Shown piece after piece: positions 53,194 to 62,167 of a DNA stretch of 64,000 bases. Within the stretch, counting starts at the first letter, position 1. Each line of letters begins with the position of its first letter. The position numbers and the translations under genes were made by a program. Source of the stretch: Sphingomonas mucosissima (GTDB lineage Bacteria > Pseudomonadota > Alphaproteobacteria > Sphingomonadales > Sphingomonadaceae); NCBI RefSeq assembly GCF_002197665.1, contig NZ_NBBJ01000001.1, positions 124,001 to 188,000 of the forward strand. Direction: 5' to 3'. Under the pieces are notes generated by a model. It did no database searches, was not told the origin of the DNA, and saw only the letters and a list, made by a program, of their open reading frames with translations.

Positions 53194-55464
53194 ATGCTTT
53201 CCGCTGCCGCCTCCGCCCGCGAAATCCTGGTCAACCTTCACGATGTCATGGCGGCCCGCTCCAACGCGCAAGCCAAGCTGAATCAGGTCGTGGAGATCAT
53301 TGGTGAGGCGCTGAACAGCGAAGTTTGCTCGATTTATCTGTTGCGCGAGGGCGTGCTGGAGCTGTTTGCGACGCGCGGCCTGTCCGCCGACGCGGTTCAC
53401 GTCACCAAGCTGGCGATGGGCGAGGGGCTGGTCGGGACGATCGCCGAGAACGGCGAAGTGCTGAACCTCGACGAAGCGGCCAGTCACCCGGATTTCGCCT
53501 ACAAGCCGGAAACGGGGGAGGACCGCTTCCATAGTTTTGCCGGCGTGCCGATCATTCGACGCGAGCGCTCCGTTGGCGTGTTGGCAGTGCAGCATGCCGA
53601 TCCGCGCCGCTATGCCGACATCGAGATCGAGGCGTTGCAGACCGTGGCGATGGTGCTGAGCGAGCTGATTGCCAATGCCGGGCTGATCGACCCTGCGGGC
53701 CCCAAGAACCGGCCGCAGCAACCTACCGCGAGCATCCGGCTGACCGGGCAGAAGCTGGTGGAGGGAATGGGCGCCGGTGCCGCCGTGTTTCACCAGCCGC
53801 GCATCCATATCGAGCATACTGTGGCCGAAGATACGGAGGCGGAGCGCCACCGGGTCTACGGTGCATTCGACAAGATGCGCGAGCAGATCGACCGCATGAC
53901 GCGCGAGGCAGAGTTCGGCGTGGGCGGCGAGCATGAGGAGGTGCTCGAGACCTACAAGATGTTCGCCTATGACGAGGGCTGGTCGCGCCGCATCAATGAG
54001 GCGATCGACAGCGGGCTGACGGCTGAAGCTGCCATCGAGCGCGTGCAGCAGCGCACCCGGCAGCGTATGCGGCAGATCGACGACCCGTTGCTGGCCGACC
54101 GGATGCACGATCTGGAGGATCTGTCCAACCGGCTGCTGCGCATCGTGTCGGGCCAGATGGGCACGGCCGCGCAGATGGGCCTGCGCCAGGACACGATTCT
54201 GATTGCGCGCAACCTGGGCCCGGCAGAGCTGCTGGAATATGACCGGCGGCGGCTGAAGGGCGTGATCCTGGAGGAGGGATCGCTGACCGCGCATGTCACG
54301 ATCGTGGCGCGCGCAATGGGCGTGCCAGTGCTTGGCCGCGTGCGCGACGTGCGCCGCCAGGTGGTGGAAGGGGACATGCTGCTGCTGGACGTGGGCGAGG
54401 GATCGGTGGTGGTGCGCCCGTCGAGCCCGATGGAAGAGGCGTTCGACGCCAAGCTGGCGCTGCGGCAGAAACGGCGGGCGGCTTATGCCCGGCTGCGCGA
54501 CGTCGCTCCCGTCACCAAGGACGGACACCGTGTAACCGTGATGGTCAACGCGGGTTTGCGCGATGACGTAGGTGCGTTGGATGTGACCGGCGCCGACGGC
54601 ATCGGGCTGTTCCGCACCGAGTTCCAGTTCCTGGTGTCCGCCACGCTGCCACAGCGTGAGCGTCAGCAGCGGCTGTATCGCGAAGTGCTGGACGTGGCAG
54701 GAGACCGGCCGGTGATCTTCCGCACCGTCGACATCGGGGGCGACAAGGCGCTGCCGTATCTTGCGCAGCAGGACGGCGACGAGGAAAACCCCGCAATGGG
54801 CTGGCGCGCGCTTCGACTGGCGCTGGAACGCAATGGGTTGATGAAGGCGCAGGCGCGCGCCTTGCTGGACGCGGCGGCCGGCCGCACGCTGAACGTGATG
54901 TTCCCGATGGTCAGCGAGGCGTGGGAGTTCGCCGAGGCGCGGGCGCTGTTCGAGCAGCAGCGCGTGTGGCTGGCATCGCGCAACCGGCGCATGCCGATCG
55001 AGATCCGCTATGGCGCCATGCTGGAGGTGCCGAGCCTCGCCTACCAGTTGGATCTGCTGCTGCCGCAGGTCGATTTCCTGTCGATCGGCACCAATGACCT
55101 GACGCAGTTCCTGTTTGCTGCCGACCGGGCGAACCCAAAGCTGGCGGAGCGTTACGATTGGCTCTCCGCCTCGATCCTGCGTTTCATTGCGAGTGTGGTG
55201 GAGCCAGCGCGGGCGGCGGGCGTACCGGTCGCGGTGTGCGGCGAAATGGGCGGGCGGCCGCTCGAGGCGCTGGCGCTGATCGGGATTGGCATTGACCGCC
55301 TGTCGATCACGCCCGCGGCCGTCGGCCCGATCAAGGCAATGGTGCGATCGATGGATTATCAGGCTGTTGCGGCTGAGATGCGCCGGCTTTTGGCAGACCC
55401 TCCGCGCGATATGCGCGGCGCGTTGAGCGCCTGGGCGCAGGCGCAGGGCGTGGAATTGGGCTGA
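53194..55464 (+). CDS. ptsP: Phosphoenolpyruvate-protein phosphotransferase PtsP (enzyme I-Ntr)
   Basis: PtsP is enzyme I of the nitrogen phosphotransferase system: it takes phosphate from PEP and passes it to NPr, which acts with the EIIA-Ntr protein. The 756-residue protein has an N-terminal GAF domain (about 20-165) and an enzyme I domain with the phospho-histidine region EEGSLTAHVTIVARAMGVPVLG (His367) and the PEP-binding barrel (GIGLFRTEFQFL, SIGTNDLTQFLFAADR, VCGEMGGRP). The hpr/ptsN genes are not adjacent. The start at 53194 is the first ATG and fits the family. Confidence 0.95.
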   Translation: MLSAAASAREILVNLHDVMAARSNAQAKLNQVVEIIGEALNSEVCSIYLLREGVLELFATRGLSADAVHVTKLAMGEGLVGTIAENGEVLNLDEAASHPDFAYKPETGEDRFHSFAGVPIIRRERSVGVLAVQHADPRRYADIEIEALQTVAMVLSELIANAGLIDPAGPKNRPQQPTASIRLTGQKLVEGMGAGAAVFHQPRIHIEHTVAEDTEAERHRVYGAFDKMREQIDRMTREAEFGVGGEHEEVLETYKMFAYDEGWSRRINEAIDSGLTAEAAIERVQQRTRQRMRQIDDPLLADRMHDLEDLSNRLLRIVSGQMGTAAQMGLRQDTILIARNLGPAELLEYDRRRLKGVILEEGSLTAHVTIVARAMGVPVLGRVRDVRRQVVEGDMLLLDVGEGSVVVRPSSPMEEAFDAKLALRQKRRAAYARLRDVAPVTKDGHRVTVMVNAGLRDDVGALDVTGADGIGLFRTEFQFLVSATLPQRERQQRLYREVLDVAGDRPVIFRTVDIGGDKALPYLAQQDGDEENPAMGWRALRLALERNGLMKAQARALLDAAAGRTLNVMFPMVSEAWEFAEARALFEQQRVWLASRNRRMPIEIRYGAMLEVPSLAYQLDLLLPQVDFLSIGTNDLTQFLFAADRANPKLAERYDWLSASILRFIASVVEPARAAGVPVAVCGEMGGRPLEALALIGIGIDRLSITPAAVGPIKAMVRSMDYQAVAAEMRRLLADPPRDMRGALSAWAQAQGVELG

Positions 55465-55598
55465 AGCGGCGAAACGGTCGGTGAACCGAGGGTCACCGCC
55501 GACCAAAAGCGGTGTGGCTCGATTGACACAGGTGGCAGGCTCTGTGAGACGTGCAGCCGAGGCTGGACGGGGTCGGTCTGCCCGAAGCGGAGAAGCGA

Positions 55599-56474
55599 AT
55601 GACTGAGGCCGAGCGCGGCGACAACGCGACGCTCTTCCCGCAACCTGTTGGCGAGAGGCTACGCGCGGCGCGTGAGCGACAGGGGATGTCGCTGGCCGAG
55701 GTCGGCGCTCGCACCCGCGTGCCGCTGCGCCATTTGGAGGCGATCGAAGCGTCCAATTACGGCGCTCTGCCGTCACCGACTTACGCTGTGGGCTTCGTGC
55801 GTGCTTATGCACGCGCGCTGGGCGAGGACGAGGTAACGCTGGCCCGCGAAGTGCGCACCGAAGCGCACAATGCGCCGCGGGTGACTCCCAAGTATCAACC
55901 CTATGAGGTGGCGGATCCCACGCGCGTGCCAAGCCGCGGGCTGGTGATCGCGGCTGCCGGACTTGCGCTGGCGATTGCCGTGCTGGCCGTGCTGTGGATG
56001 GGCAGCAGCCTGTTTCGCGGCGACGGGACGCCGGCGCCGGCTACGCCTTCGGTCGCGGTGGCGGTTCCGGCGGCGCAACCAACGGCGGCGCCCGCTGCGG
56101 CCCCGCAAGTGACGCTGACGGCCACCGACGAAGTGTGGCTGCGGGTCTATGACGCGGCGGACAAGACGCTTTACCTTGGCACGATGAAGGCGGGCGAGCG
56201 CTTTGACGTGCCGGCGAGCGCGGACAATCCGATGATCAACGTCGGCCGCCCGGATAAGCTTCAGGTGACGCTGAACGGGTCGGTACTGCCGCCGCTGGCA
56301 GATGGCAGGCGCCCGATCAAGAATGTGCGCGTAAGTGCGGATGCGCTGAGCGCGCGGGCGGGTGGCCAAGCAGCGCCCGCTGCTGCTCCGACGGCGGCGC
56401 CGACCGGGGCGCCGACCGCGTCATCATCCGTGCCGCCTGCATTCGCTGGAGAATCACCGGCTCCGTCGCGCTGA
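55599..56474 (+). CDS. RodZ-like helix-turn-helix membrane protein
   Basis: A 291-residue protein with an N-terminal HTH of the Cro/RodZ type (GERLRAARERQGMSLAEVGARTRVPLRHLEAIE at about 18-50), a Arg/Pro spacer, one transmembrane helix (about 112-134) and an extracytoplasmic C-terminal domain (DUF4115-like: VTLTATDEVWLRVYDAADKTLYLGTMKAGERFDV), then a Pro/Ala-rich tail. RodZ links MreB to the membrane and controls cell shape. The start MTEAERGDNATLF at 55599 is used. It heads a run with cpoB, tilS and ftsH. Confidence 0.88.
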   Translation: MTEAERGDNATLFPQPVGERLRAARERQGMSLAEVGARTRVPLRHLEAIEASNYGALPSPTYAVGFVRAYARALGEDEVTLAREVRTEAHNAPRVTPKYQPYEVADPTRVPSRGLVIAAAGLALAIAVLAVLWMGSSLFRGDGTPAPATPSVAVAVPAAQPTAAPAAAPQVTLTATDEVWLRVYDAADKTLYLGTMKAGERFDVPASADNPMINVGRPDKLQVTLNGSVLPPLADGRRPIKNVRVSADALSARAGGQAAPAAAPTAAPTGAPTASSSVPPAFAGESPAPSR

Positions 56475-56556
56475 ACCGACACCCTTAAGGCTGGCGACAG
56501 GCGCGAAGGTGTAGCTATAGCGTGGTTGTTAACCCAATGCCGGGGGCTGTTGGTCG

Positions 56557-57474
56557 ATGCGTAGGTTCCTCATTGCCGTGATTCTCGCCGGGGCGGCTAC
56601 TCCGGCTATTGCACAGTCCGGTCTCGAGGGCCGCGTCGGCAAGCTGGAGAGCGAGATGCGCGCGGTGCAGCGCAAGGTCTTTCCGGGCGGCGCAGGCGCT
56701 TACATCGAACCGCAGGTGAGGGCCGCGCAGCCGGCGCCCGAAGAGATTGGCGCGCCCGCATCCAGCGCCGTTTATGACCTGACGCAGCGCGTTTCTTCGC
56801 TGGAATCGCAGATCGCCTCGATGACGGGGCAGATCGAGCAGACGCAATATCGGATGCGCCAGCTGGAAGATCAGTTCGCCGCTTATAAGAAGGCGACCGA
56901 CGCCCGGCTGAGCAGCGGCGCTGCCGCTCCGTTCGCCAGCGACGGTGCAAGCGACAGCGGTCCGGTCGTTCCGCCGCCGCCACGCGCCGGCGCGGCTGCT
57001 CCTATCAAAACACCGCCTGCGACAGGTGCCGCGAGCGGCGGCCGCGCGGCGCAGGTGGCAGCGATCGCCAAGCCGGCGTCCGGCCAGGCCGACGAGGATG
57101 AATATCTCTACGGCTATCGTTTGTGGGCGGCCAAGCTGTATCCGGAGGCGGCCGAGCAGCTGAAGAAGGTGGTGGCGACCTACCCGCGCTCGCGCCGGGC
57201 GAGCTTCGCCCAAAACTTGCTGGGGCGCTCCTATCTTGACGATGGTAAGCCCAGCCTCGCCTCCATTGCATTCTACGACAATTACAAGAAGATGCCGGAC
57301 GGCGAGCGCGCGCCCGAGAGCCTTTACTATCTTGGCCAGTCGCTGATGAAGCTGAACAAGCCGGCGGACGCCTGCAAGGTTTATGGCGAATTGCTCGAGG
57401 TTTACGGCGACAAGGTCGGCCAGGGCATGAAGGACGACGTGGCCCGGGCGCGCACCTCCGCCAAGTGCAAATAA
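56557..57474 (+). CDS. cpoB: Tol-Pal cell division coordinator CpoB/YbgF-like protein
   Basis: A 305-residue periplasmic protein with a signal peptide (MRRFLIAVILAGAATPAIAQ), an N-terminal coiled coil (LEGRVGKLESEMRAVQRKVF, and TQRVSSLESQIASMTGQIEQTQ around 75-110), an Ala/Pro linker and C-terminal TPR repeats (about 185-300, YLYGYRLWAAKLYPEAAEQLKKVV, GRSYLDDGKPSLASIAFYDNYKK). CpoB coordinates peptidoglycan synthesis with outer-membrane constriction through Tol-Pal; the tol and pal genes are not in this window. Confidence 0.9.
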   Translation: MRRFLIAVILAGAATPAIAQSGLEGRVGKLESEMRAVQRKVFPGGAGAYIEPQVRAAQPAPEEIGAPASSAVYDLTQRVSSLESQIASMTGQIEQTQYRMRQLEDQFAAYKKATDARLSSGAAAPFASDGASDSGPVVPPPPRAGAAAPIKTPPATGAASGGRAAQVAAIAKPASGQADEDEYLYGYRLWAAKLYPEAAEQLKKVVATYPRSRRASFAQNLLGRSYLDDGKPSLASIAFYDNYKKMPDGERAPESLYYLGQSLMKLNKPADACKVYGELLEVYGDKVGQGMKDDVARARTSAKCK

Positions 57475-57478
57475 GCGT

Positions 57479-58462
57479 GTGCCAGAAGCGGCTGACTTAG
57501 CGCGATTTCAGCGCGATCTGATCGCGCTGACGCAGGAGGCGCCGACGCGCGCGCGGCCGCTGGCGGTGGCGGTGTCCGGCGGGCCGGACAGCATGGCGCT
57601 GCTGGTGCTTGCGGCGTCGGCCTTTCCCGACGCGGCCGTGGCGGCCACGGTGGATCACGGGCTGCGCGATGCTTCGGCAGAGGAGGCGCGCATGGTCGCG
57701 CGCGAGGCTGAGCAGCTCAACCTTCCGCACGTGATCCTGAACGTTGCAGGGCCGATCGCCGGCGCAAGCCTCCAGGCGCGCGCGCGCGACGCTCGCTATG
57801 TCCTGCTTGCGGGATGGGCGGAGGAGGCCCGCGCTCTGGCGATTGCCACTGCGCACCACGCCGACGATCAGGCGGAGACGTTTCTGATGCGCGCCTCGCG
57901 CGGCTCGGGCGTGTCAGGCCTCGCATCGATCCGGTCGGTGACGGTGATTGGCGGCGCAACAGTGGTGCGCCCGTTGCTTGGGTGGCGCCGAGCGGCATTG
58001 CGGGCGATCGTACGCCGCGCGGGGCTTCCGTTTGTGGACGATCCCGCCAACAGCGATCCGCGCTACGATCGGACCCGGTTCCGCCAGCTCCTTGACCGCA
58101 ACGAATGGCTTGACCCGCCGGCGCTCGCGCGAACGGCCGCCGCTGTGGCGGAGGCGGAGCGCGACCTGGGCGAGATGGCGCTGCTGATGTGGCGCGAACG
58201 GGTGGAAATCACCAGCGATGCCGTTGTGCTCAATCCCGCCGGCCTGCCGCGTGACACGCTGCGGCGCCTCGTGCGGCGGGCGATCGCCACCGTTCGGGCG
58301 GCGCACGATATTACGACACCTGTATTCGACGAATCGGCCAATATCGAGGCGATGCTCGACAGCTTGCTGGCAGGGCGACGGGCAACACATGGCGGCGTCC
58401 TTGCGGGTACGCGGCGTGGGCGCTGGCAGTTCCGGGTGGCGCCGTCGCGCCGATCAGTCTGA
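57479..58462 (+). CDS. tilS: tRNA(Ile)-lysidine synthase
   Basis: TilS attaches lysine to C34 of tRNA-Ile(CAU), changing it to read AUA. The 327-residue protein from a GTG start has the PP-loop SGGPDSMALL at about 33-42, DHGLRDASAEE and the HHADDQAETFLMRASRGSGVSGLASI block, followed by PLLGWRRAALRAIVRRAGLPFVDDPANSD. It is shorter than E. coli TilS and lacks its C-terminal domain, as usual in alphaproteobacteria. It starts four bases after the cpoB stop and precedes ftsH. Confidence 0.93.
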   Translation: MPEAADLARFQRDLIALTQEAPTRARPLAVAVSGGPDSMALLVLAASAFPDAAVAATVDHGLRDASAEEARMVAREAEQLNLPHVILNVAGPIAGASLQARARDARYVLLAGWAEEARALAIATAHHADDQAETFLMRASRGSGVSGLASIRSVTVIGGATVVRPLLGWRRAALRAIVRRAGLPFVDDPANSDPRYDRTRFRQLLDRNEWLDPPALARTAAAVAEAERDLGEMALLMWRERVEITSDAVVLNPAGLPRDTLRRLVRRAIATVRAAHDITTPVFDESANIEAMLDSLLAGRRATHGGVLAGTRRGRWQFRVAPSRRSV

Positions 58463-58487
58463 GCGACGAAATTCGGCCTCCGTTCCG

Positions 58488-58515
58488 TTGCCATTAACCT
58501 CAGGCAGCCTACATT
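58488..58515 (+). promoter_or_regulatory. Candidate ftsH promoter
   Basis: TTGCCA at 58488-58493 and TACATT at 58510-58515 with a 16-base spacer lie 22-49 bases before the ftsH ATG. The sequence would suit sigma-70. I see no clear sigma-32 heat-shock sequence in this gap. Confidence 0.4.
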
Positions 58516-58536
58516 ACGGCTGTTGAAAGGTAACGC

Positions 58537-60501
58537 ATGAACGACAACGACAAGCAGCCTGGCGATAGTGGTGGCAATGGCCCCAATCCTTGGATGAAGA
58601 GCCTTCTTATCTGGGTTGGTATCCTCCTGTCGCTGGCCGTCGTCGTGACGATGTTCGACGGCCGCAGCGGCACCGCTACGGGCAACGCGATCGCCTATTC
58701 CGCCTTCCTCGACAAGGTGGACGAGGGCACGGTGAAGGACGTGACGATCTCGCGCGAGCAGATCACCGGCACGCTTTCCAGCGGCGAGAAGTTCCGCACC
58801 GATCCCGTTTCCGATCCGCAGCTGACCGATCGTCTGCGCAAGGCGGGCGTTGAGATTTCGGGCAAGCGCGAGGAAGGCCCGTCGGTCTGGCAGTATATGC
58901 TGGTCCAGGCGCTGCCGTTCCTGCTGTTCCTCGGCATCGCGTTCTTCGTGGTGCGCCAGATGCAGAAGGGTGGCGGCGCGGGCGGCGCGATGGGCTTCGG
59001 CAAAAGCCGCGCGAAGATGCTGACGCAGAAGGAAGGCAAGGTCACCTTTGCCGACGTGGCGGGCATCGACGAGGCGCGCGAGGAGCTGGAGGAAATCGTC
59101 GAGTTCCTGAAGGACCCGTCGAAGTTCGCTCGCCTGGGCGGCAAAATCCCGAAGGGCGCGCTGCTGGTCGGCTCGCCGGGCACCGGTAAGACGCTGCTTG
59201 CCCGCGCGATCGCGGGTGAGGCGGGCGTGCCGTTCTTCACCATTTCCGGCTCGGACTTCGTTGAGATGTTCGTGGGCGTCGGCGCCAGCCGCGTGCGCGA
59301 CATGTTCGAACAGGCCAAGAAGAGCGCGCCGTGCATCGTCTTCATCGACGAGATCGACGCGGTCGGCCGCCATCGCGGCGCGGGCCTAGGCAACGGCAAT
59401 GACGAGCGCGAGCAGACGCTGAACCAGCTGCTGGTCGAGATGGATGGCTTCGAGGCCAACGAGGGCATCATCATCATCGCGGCGACCAACCGCCCCGACG
59501 TCCTCGACCCCGCGCTGCTGCGTCCGGGTCGCTTCGACCGCCAGGTCGTCGTGCCGCGCCCCGACATCGAGGGCCGCGTGAAGATCCTTGAAGTGCACAT
59601 GAAGAAGGTGCCGCTGGCGCCGGACGTCGACAGCCGCACCATCGCGCGCGGCACGCCGGGCTTCTCCGGCGCGGATCTCGCCAACCTCGTCAACGAGGCG
59701 GCGCTGACGGCGGCACGCAAGGGCAAGCGCTTAGTCGCCATGGCCGAGTTCGAAGAGGCCAAGGACAAGGTCATGATGGGTGCCGAGCGGCGCTCCATGG
59801 TGATGACCGAGGACGAGAAGCGCATGACCGCCTATCACGAGGCGGGCCACGCGATCGTCGCGCTGCACGAGCCGGCGTCCGACCCGATCCACAAGGCGAC
59901 GATCATCCCGCGCGGCCGCGCGCTGGGCATGGTGATGCGCCTGCCGGAGCGCGACAGCTACAGCTACCATCGCGACAAGATGTACGCGAACCTGGCGGTG
60001 GCGATGGGCGGCCGTGTCGCCGAGGAGATTATCTTCGGCTACGACAAGGTCTCTTCGGGTGCGAGCGGTGATATCCAATATGCTACGGGCCTGGCGCGCG
60101 ACATGGTCACCAAGTGGGGCATGTCCGACAAAGTCGGCCCGGTCGATTATGCGCAGCCCGAGGGTGAGAGCTTCCTTGGCTATTCCTCCTCGCAGCCGAC
60201 GCACATGTCGAACGAAACGGCGCAGCTGATCGATCATGAGATCAAGTCGATCGTCGAGGGCGGCCTGAGCCGTGCAAAGACGGTGCTGACTGAGCACAGC
60301 GATCAGCTCCACCTGCTGGCCGAAGCGCTGCTCGAATATGAAACGCTGTCGGGTGACGAGATCAAGAAGCTGATCGCGGGCGAAGGCATTGGCCGCACCG
60401 ACCAGCCGAAGCGTTCGTCGATCCCGAGCGTGGGCACGTCCATTCCGAAGACGCGCCGTCCACAGGGCCCGTTCGGGAATCCGTCGCCTGCCGGGGCCTG
60501 A
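58537..60501 (+). CDS. ftsH: ATP-dependent zinc metalloprotease FtsH
   Basis: FtsH is the membrane-bound AAA+ protease that degrades unstable membrane and regulatory proteins. The 654-residue protein has two N-terminal helices (about 20-40 and 119-140), Walker A GSPGTGKT at 212-219, the pore motif [14 protein letters not shown], the Walker [11 protein letters not shown] and second region of homology, and the zinc HEAGH at about 434-438 followed by [12 protein letters not shown] Gly/Asn-rich N-terminal leader and C-terminal tail (residues 625-654) are lineage-specific. An AAAGG site precedes the start and an intrinsic terminator follows at 60558-60589. Confidence 0.97.
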   Translation: MNDNDKQPGDSGGNGPNPWMKSLLIWVGILLSLAVVVTMFDGRSGTATGNAIAYSAFLDKVDEGTVKDVTISREQITGTLSSGEKFRTDPVSDPQLTDRLRKAGVEISGKREEGPSVWQYMLVQALPFLLFLGIAFFVVRQMQKGGGAGGAMGFGKSRAKMLTQKEGKVTFADVAGIDEAREELEEIVEFLKDPSKFARLGGKIPKGALLVGSPGTGKTLLARAIAGEAGVPFFTISGSDFVEMFVGVGASRVRDMFEQAKKSAPCIVFIDEIDAVGRHRGAGLGNGNDEREQTLNQLLVEMDGFEANEGIIIIAATNRPDVLDPALLRPGRFDRQVVVPRPDIEGRVKILEVHMKKVPLAPDVDSRTIARGTPGFSGADLANLVNEAALTAARKGKRLVAMAEFEEAKDKVMMGAERRSMVMTEDEKRMTAYHEAGHAIVALHEPASDPIHKATIIPRGRALGMVMRLPERDSYSYHRDKMYANLAVAMGGRVAEEIIFGYDKVSSGASGDIQYATGLARDMVTKWGMSDKVGPVDYAQPEGESFLGYSSSQPTHMSNETAQLIDHEIKSIVEGGLSRAKTVLTEHSDQLHLLAEALLEYETLSGDEIKKLIAGEGIGRTDQPKRSSIPSVGTSIPKTRRPQGPFGNPSPAGA

Positions 60502-60557
60502 ACCCCGGCGCGGCGCGGCGCCGTGACGGGGTCGCGGAGAGTCCGATTGTTACCTGA

Positions 60558-60589
60558 CAAATGCCGGGCAACGCCCGGCATTTGTTTTT
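60558..60589 (+). terminator. Intrinsic terminator after ftsH
   Basis: A perfect 12-bp stem (CAAATGCCGGGC with GCCCGGCATTTG) closed by a three-base loop runs into TTTTTG. It is 56 bases after the ftsH stop. Confidence 0.95.
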
Positions 60590-60760
60590 GACGCCGGGCT
60601 CCTGAGCACCAGCACCCGATCCCGCTCGATCTTGTGGCATGCACCGTTGTTGTGGCGCCTTGATCGCCAGCTTTTCTCAAGGTCATCCTTGAACATGGCC
60701 GCGCCGGGCGGCTGACTAGTGGGCCGCGTTCGATCTCCCTAGCGAGTTGGATCGCGTTAT

Positions 60761-60822
60761 CCGCGGGGGCTGTTCACAGGTGAAACATCCGAGGAACAGC
60801 CCGGCGCAGCGTTTCCCCGCGG
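60761..60822. other. Nested palindrome, possible structured RNA, in the gap after ftsH
   Basis: An outer CCGCGG pair (60761-60766 with 60817-60822) encloses an inner 9-bp perfect stem (GGGCTGTTC 60767-60775 with GAACAGCCC 60794-60802), separated by an 18-base loop and a 14-base bulge. It sits in the 465-base stretch 60502-60966, which otherwise contains only the ftsH terminator and no gene I can support. The inner stem and purine-rich loop recall SRP-like hairpins only loosely. Possible roles are a small RNA on either strand or an untranslated element. Confidence 0.45.
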
Positions 60823-60966
60823 GCTGCATCGATGCTGGCGGTGCAGCTGCTGGCGTTACGATTTCGCCTGAGCGGGTGTCCAGGGTTTCGCCTTAGACAA
60901 GGGCTGCTCTCTCAGTTGCTGCGGTCGCCCCAGCGGCGTTCCGCCTTCGCGCCACGGCGCGCTGTC

Positions 60967-62073
60967 TCAGGCGAGGCCGAGGTACAGCAACAGCAGGGTA
61001 AACGCGGGCACGATCACGCTCATGATTAGGATGATCAGAATGGACGTTCGGATCAGCGCGCTGCCGCGCGTGAGGCCGTACGTGCCTTTCATCTGCTTGT
61101 AGATGTGGACGACGGCGATCAGCACCCCGGCGGTGATGAGTAACCAGCTTCGCACCCCCAGTGCCCCCAGCACCGCGAGGGTGATGGTAAGCAGCGACAT
61201 GAAGGTGAGTGAGTAGGTCGTGAAGACGGCGTGGTCGTAGAGACCAAAGCGGCGGCTGAACGGAAACAGCAGCCACAGGAACGGGATGGAAAGCGGGATC
61301 AGCGCCCAGCTGAACTTATAGGCGGACGTCTTGAGCTTGTAGAGCAGCAGGGTCGGGTTTTCCCGCGCATGGCGGAACTTGGCATCCAGCCAGCTTTCAT
61401 TAGCAGCACGGGCCGAGGATCCTTCTGCCGCGCCGGCAGCCGGCAGCAGCTGTTCCGCTGCAGCGAGATCGCGAGCGTTTTCCCGAGCCTCGCCAAGGCG
61501 TTTTTCGAGTCGGGCGATCCGCTCGGCATCAGGCTGCTGCTCGCGGCGTTCGTTCTCTAGTCGCCGGCTGTAATCGGTGATCCGCGTCTGCGCCTTGGCG
61601 CGCTCGGCCGCGACCTTGGACCGCGTTTCCGCCATGCCGCCTGCCAGGTCCGATTTCAGGAATTCGCCGCCACCAAAGCTCCACCCGGGCAGATTGGCGA
61701 CGACCGCGAACATCAGGAACACGGTGAACAGGAACATGGCGAGTGGCGAGACGAAGCTGGCGCGCTGGCCGTCCACGTAGCGCCGCGTCAACTTCCCTGG
61801 GCGGCCGATAAGCATCGGCAGCGTGCGCCAGATCTTTCCTTCAAAATGGAAGACGCCGTGCGCGATGTCGTGGATGATCGCGCCGGCGGTGCGATGGACG
61901 TGACCGGCCTGACCACAGGCGTGGCAGTGCGATCCGATCAGCGTCGTTCCGCAATTGAGGCAATGTGTCGGATGATCGTGCGCCGCATGTGCTGCGCCAA
62001 CGCCGTGATCGAGCGTGCGGCCGATCAGCCCGGCCGTGATGATGTCAGCGCTTGCCTCCAGCCCGTCCGCCAT
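60967..62073 (-). CDS. DUF3667 domain-containing zinc-ribbon membrane protein
   Basis: A 368-residue protein. Near the N-terminus is a zinc-ribbon-like CLNCG ... CHACGQ (about residues 38-55), a hallmark of DUF3667. A membrane segment follows near residue 110-135, then a long charged coiled region (about 155-230, KVAAERAKAQTRITDYSRRLENERR) and four C-terminal helices. No function is known. The start MADGLEASADI at 62073 is chosen because the 58 residues further upstream overlap the P450 gene region and are not family-like. Confidence 0.75.
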   Translation of the reverse strand: MADGLEASADIITAGLIGRTLDHGVGAAHAAHDHPTHCLNCGTTLIGSHCHACGQAGHVHRTAGAIIHDIAHGVFHFEGKIWRTLPMLIGRPGKLTRRYVDGQRASFVSPLAMFLFTVFLMFAVVANLPGWSFGGGEFLKSDLAGGMAETRSKVAAERAKAQTRITDYSRRLENERREQQPDAERIARLEKRLGEARENARDLAAAEQLLPAAGAAEGSSARAANESWLDAKFRHARENPTLLLYKLKTSAYKFSWALIPLSIPFLWLLFPFSRRFGLYDHAVFTTYSLTFMSLLTITLAVLGALGVRSWLLITAGVLIAVVHIYKQMKGTYGLTRGSALIRTSILIILIMSVIVPAFTLLLLYLGLA

Positions 62074-62132
62074 GGCCCCATTCTCCCCACGACGAGCATA
62101 GTTGCTGGCTGGTAGGGGAGGCAAGACCGAGC

Positions 62133-62155
62133 GGGGCGGCCGGTTCGACCGCCCC
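62133..62155 (-). terminator. Weak hairpin terminator after the cytochrome P450 gene
   Basis: GGGGCGG pairs with CCGCCCC around a nine-base loop a few bases after the P450 stop on the minus strand. A T run is lacking. Confidence 0.4.
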
Positions 62156-62167
62156 TCGATGCTGCCG

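Noticed and set aside
52843..55932. A 1029-codon minus-strand frame antisense to ptsP
   Set aside because: Length results from GC-rich codon bias opposite ptsP; the plus strand encodes a complete, motif-bearing PtsP.
60761..60822. SRP, 6S or RNase P RNA
   Set aside because: The stem and loop lack the conserved sequences I know for these RNAs; I kept it only as an unassigned structure.
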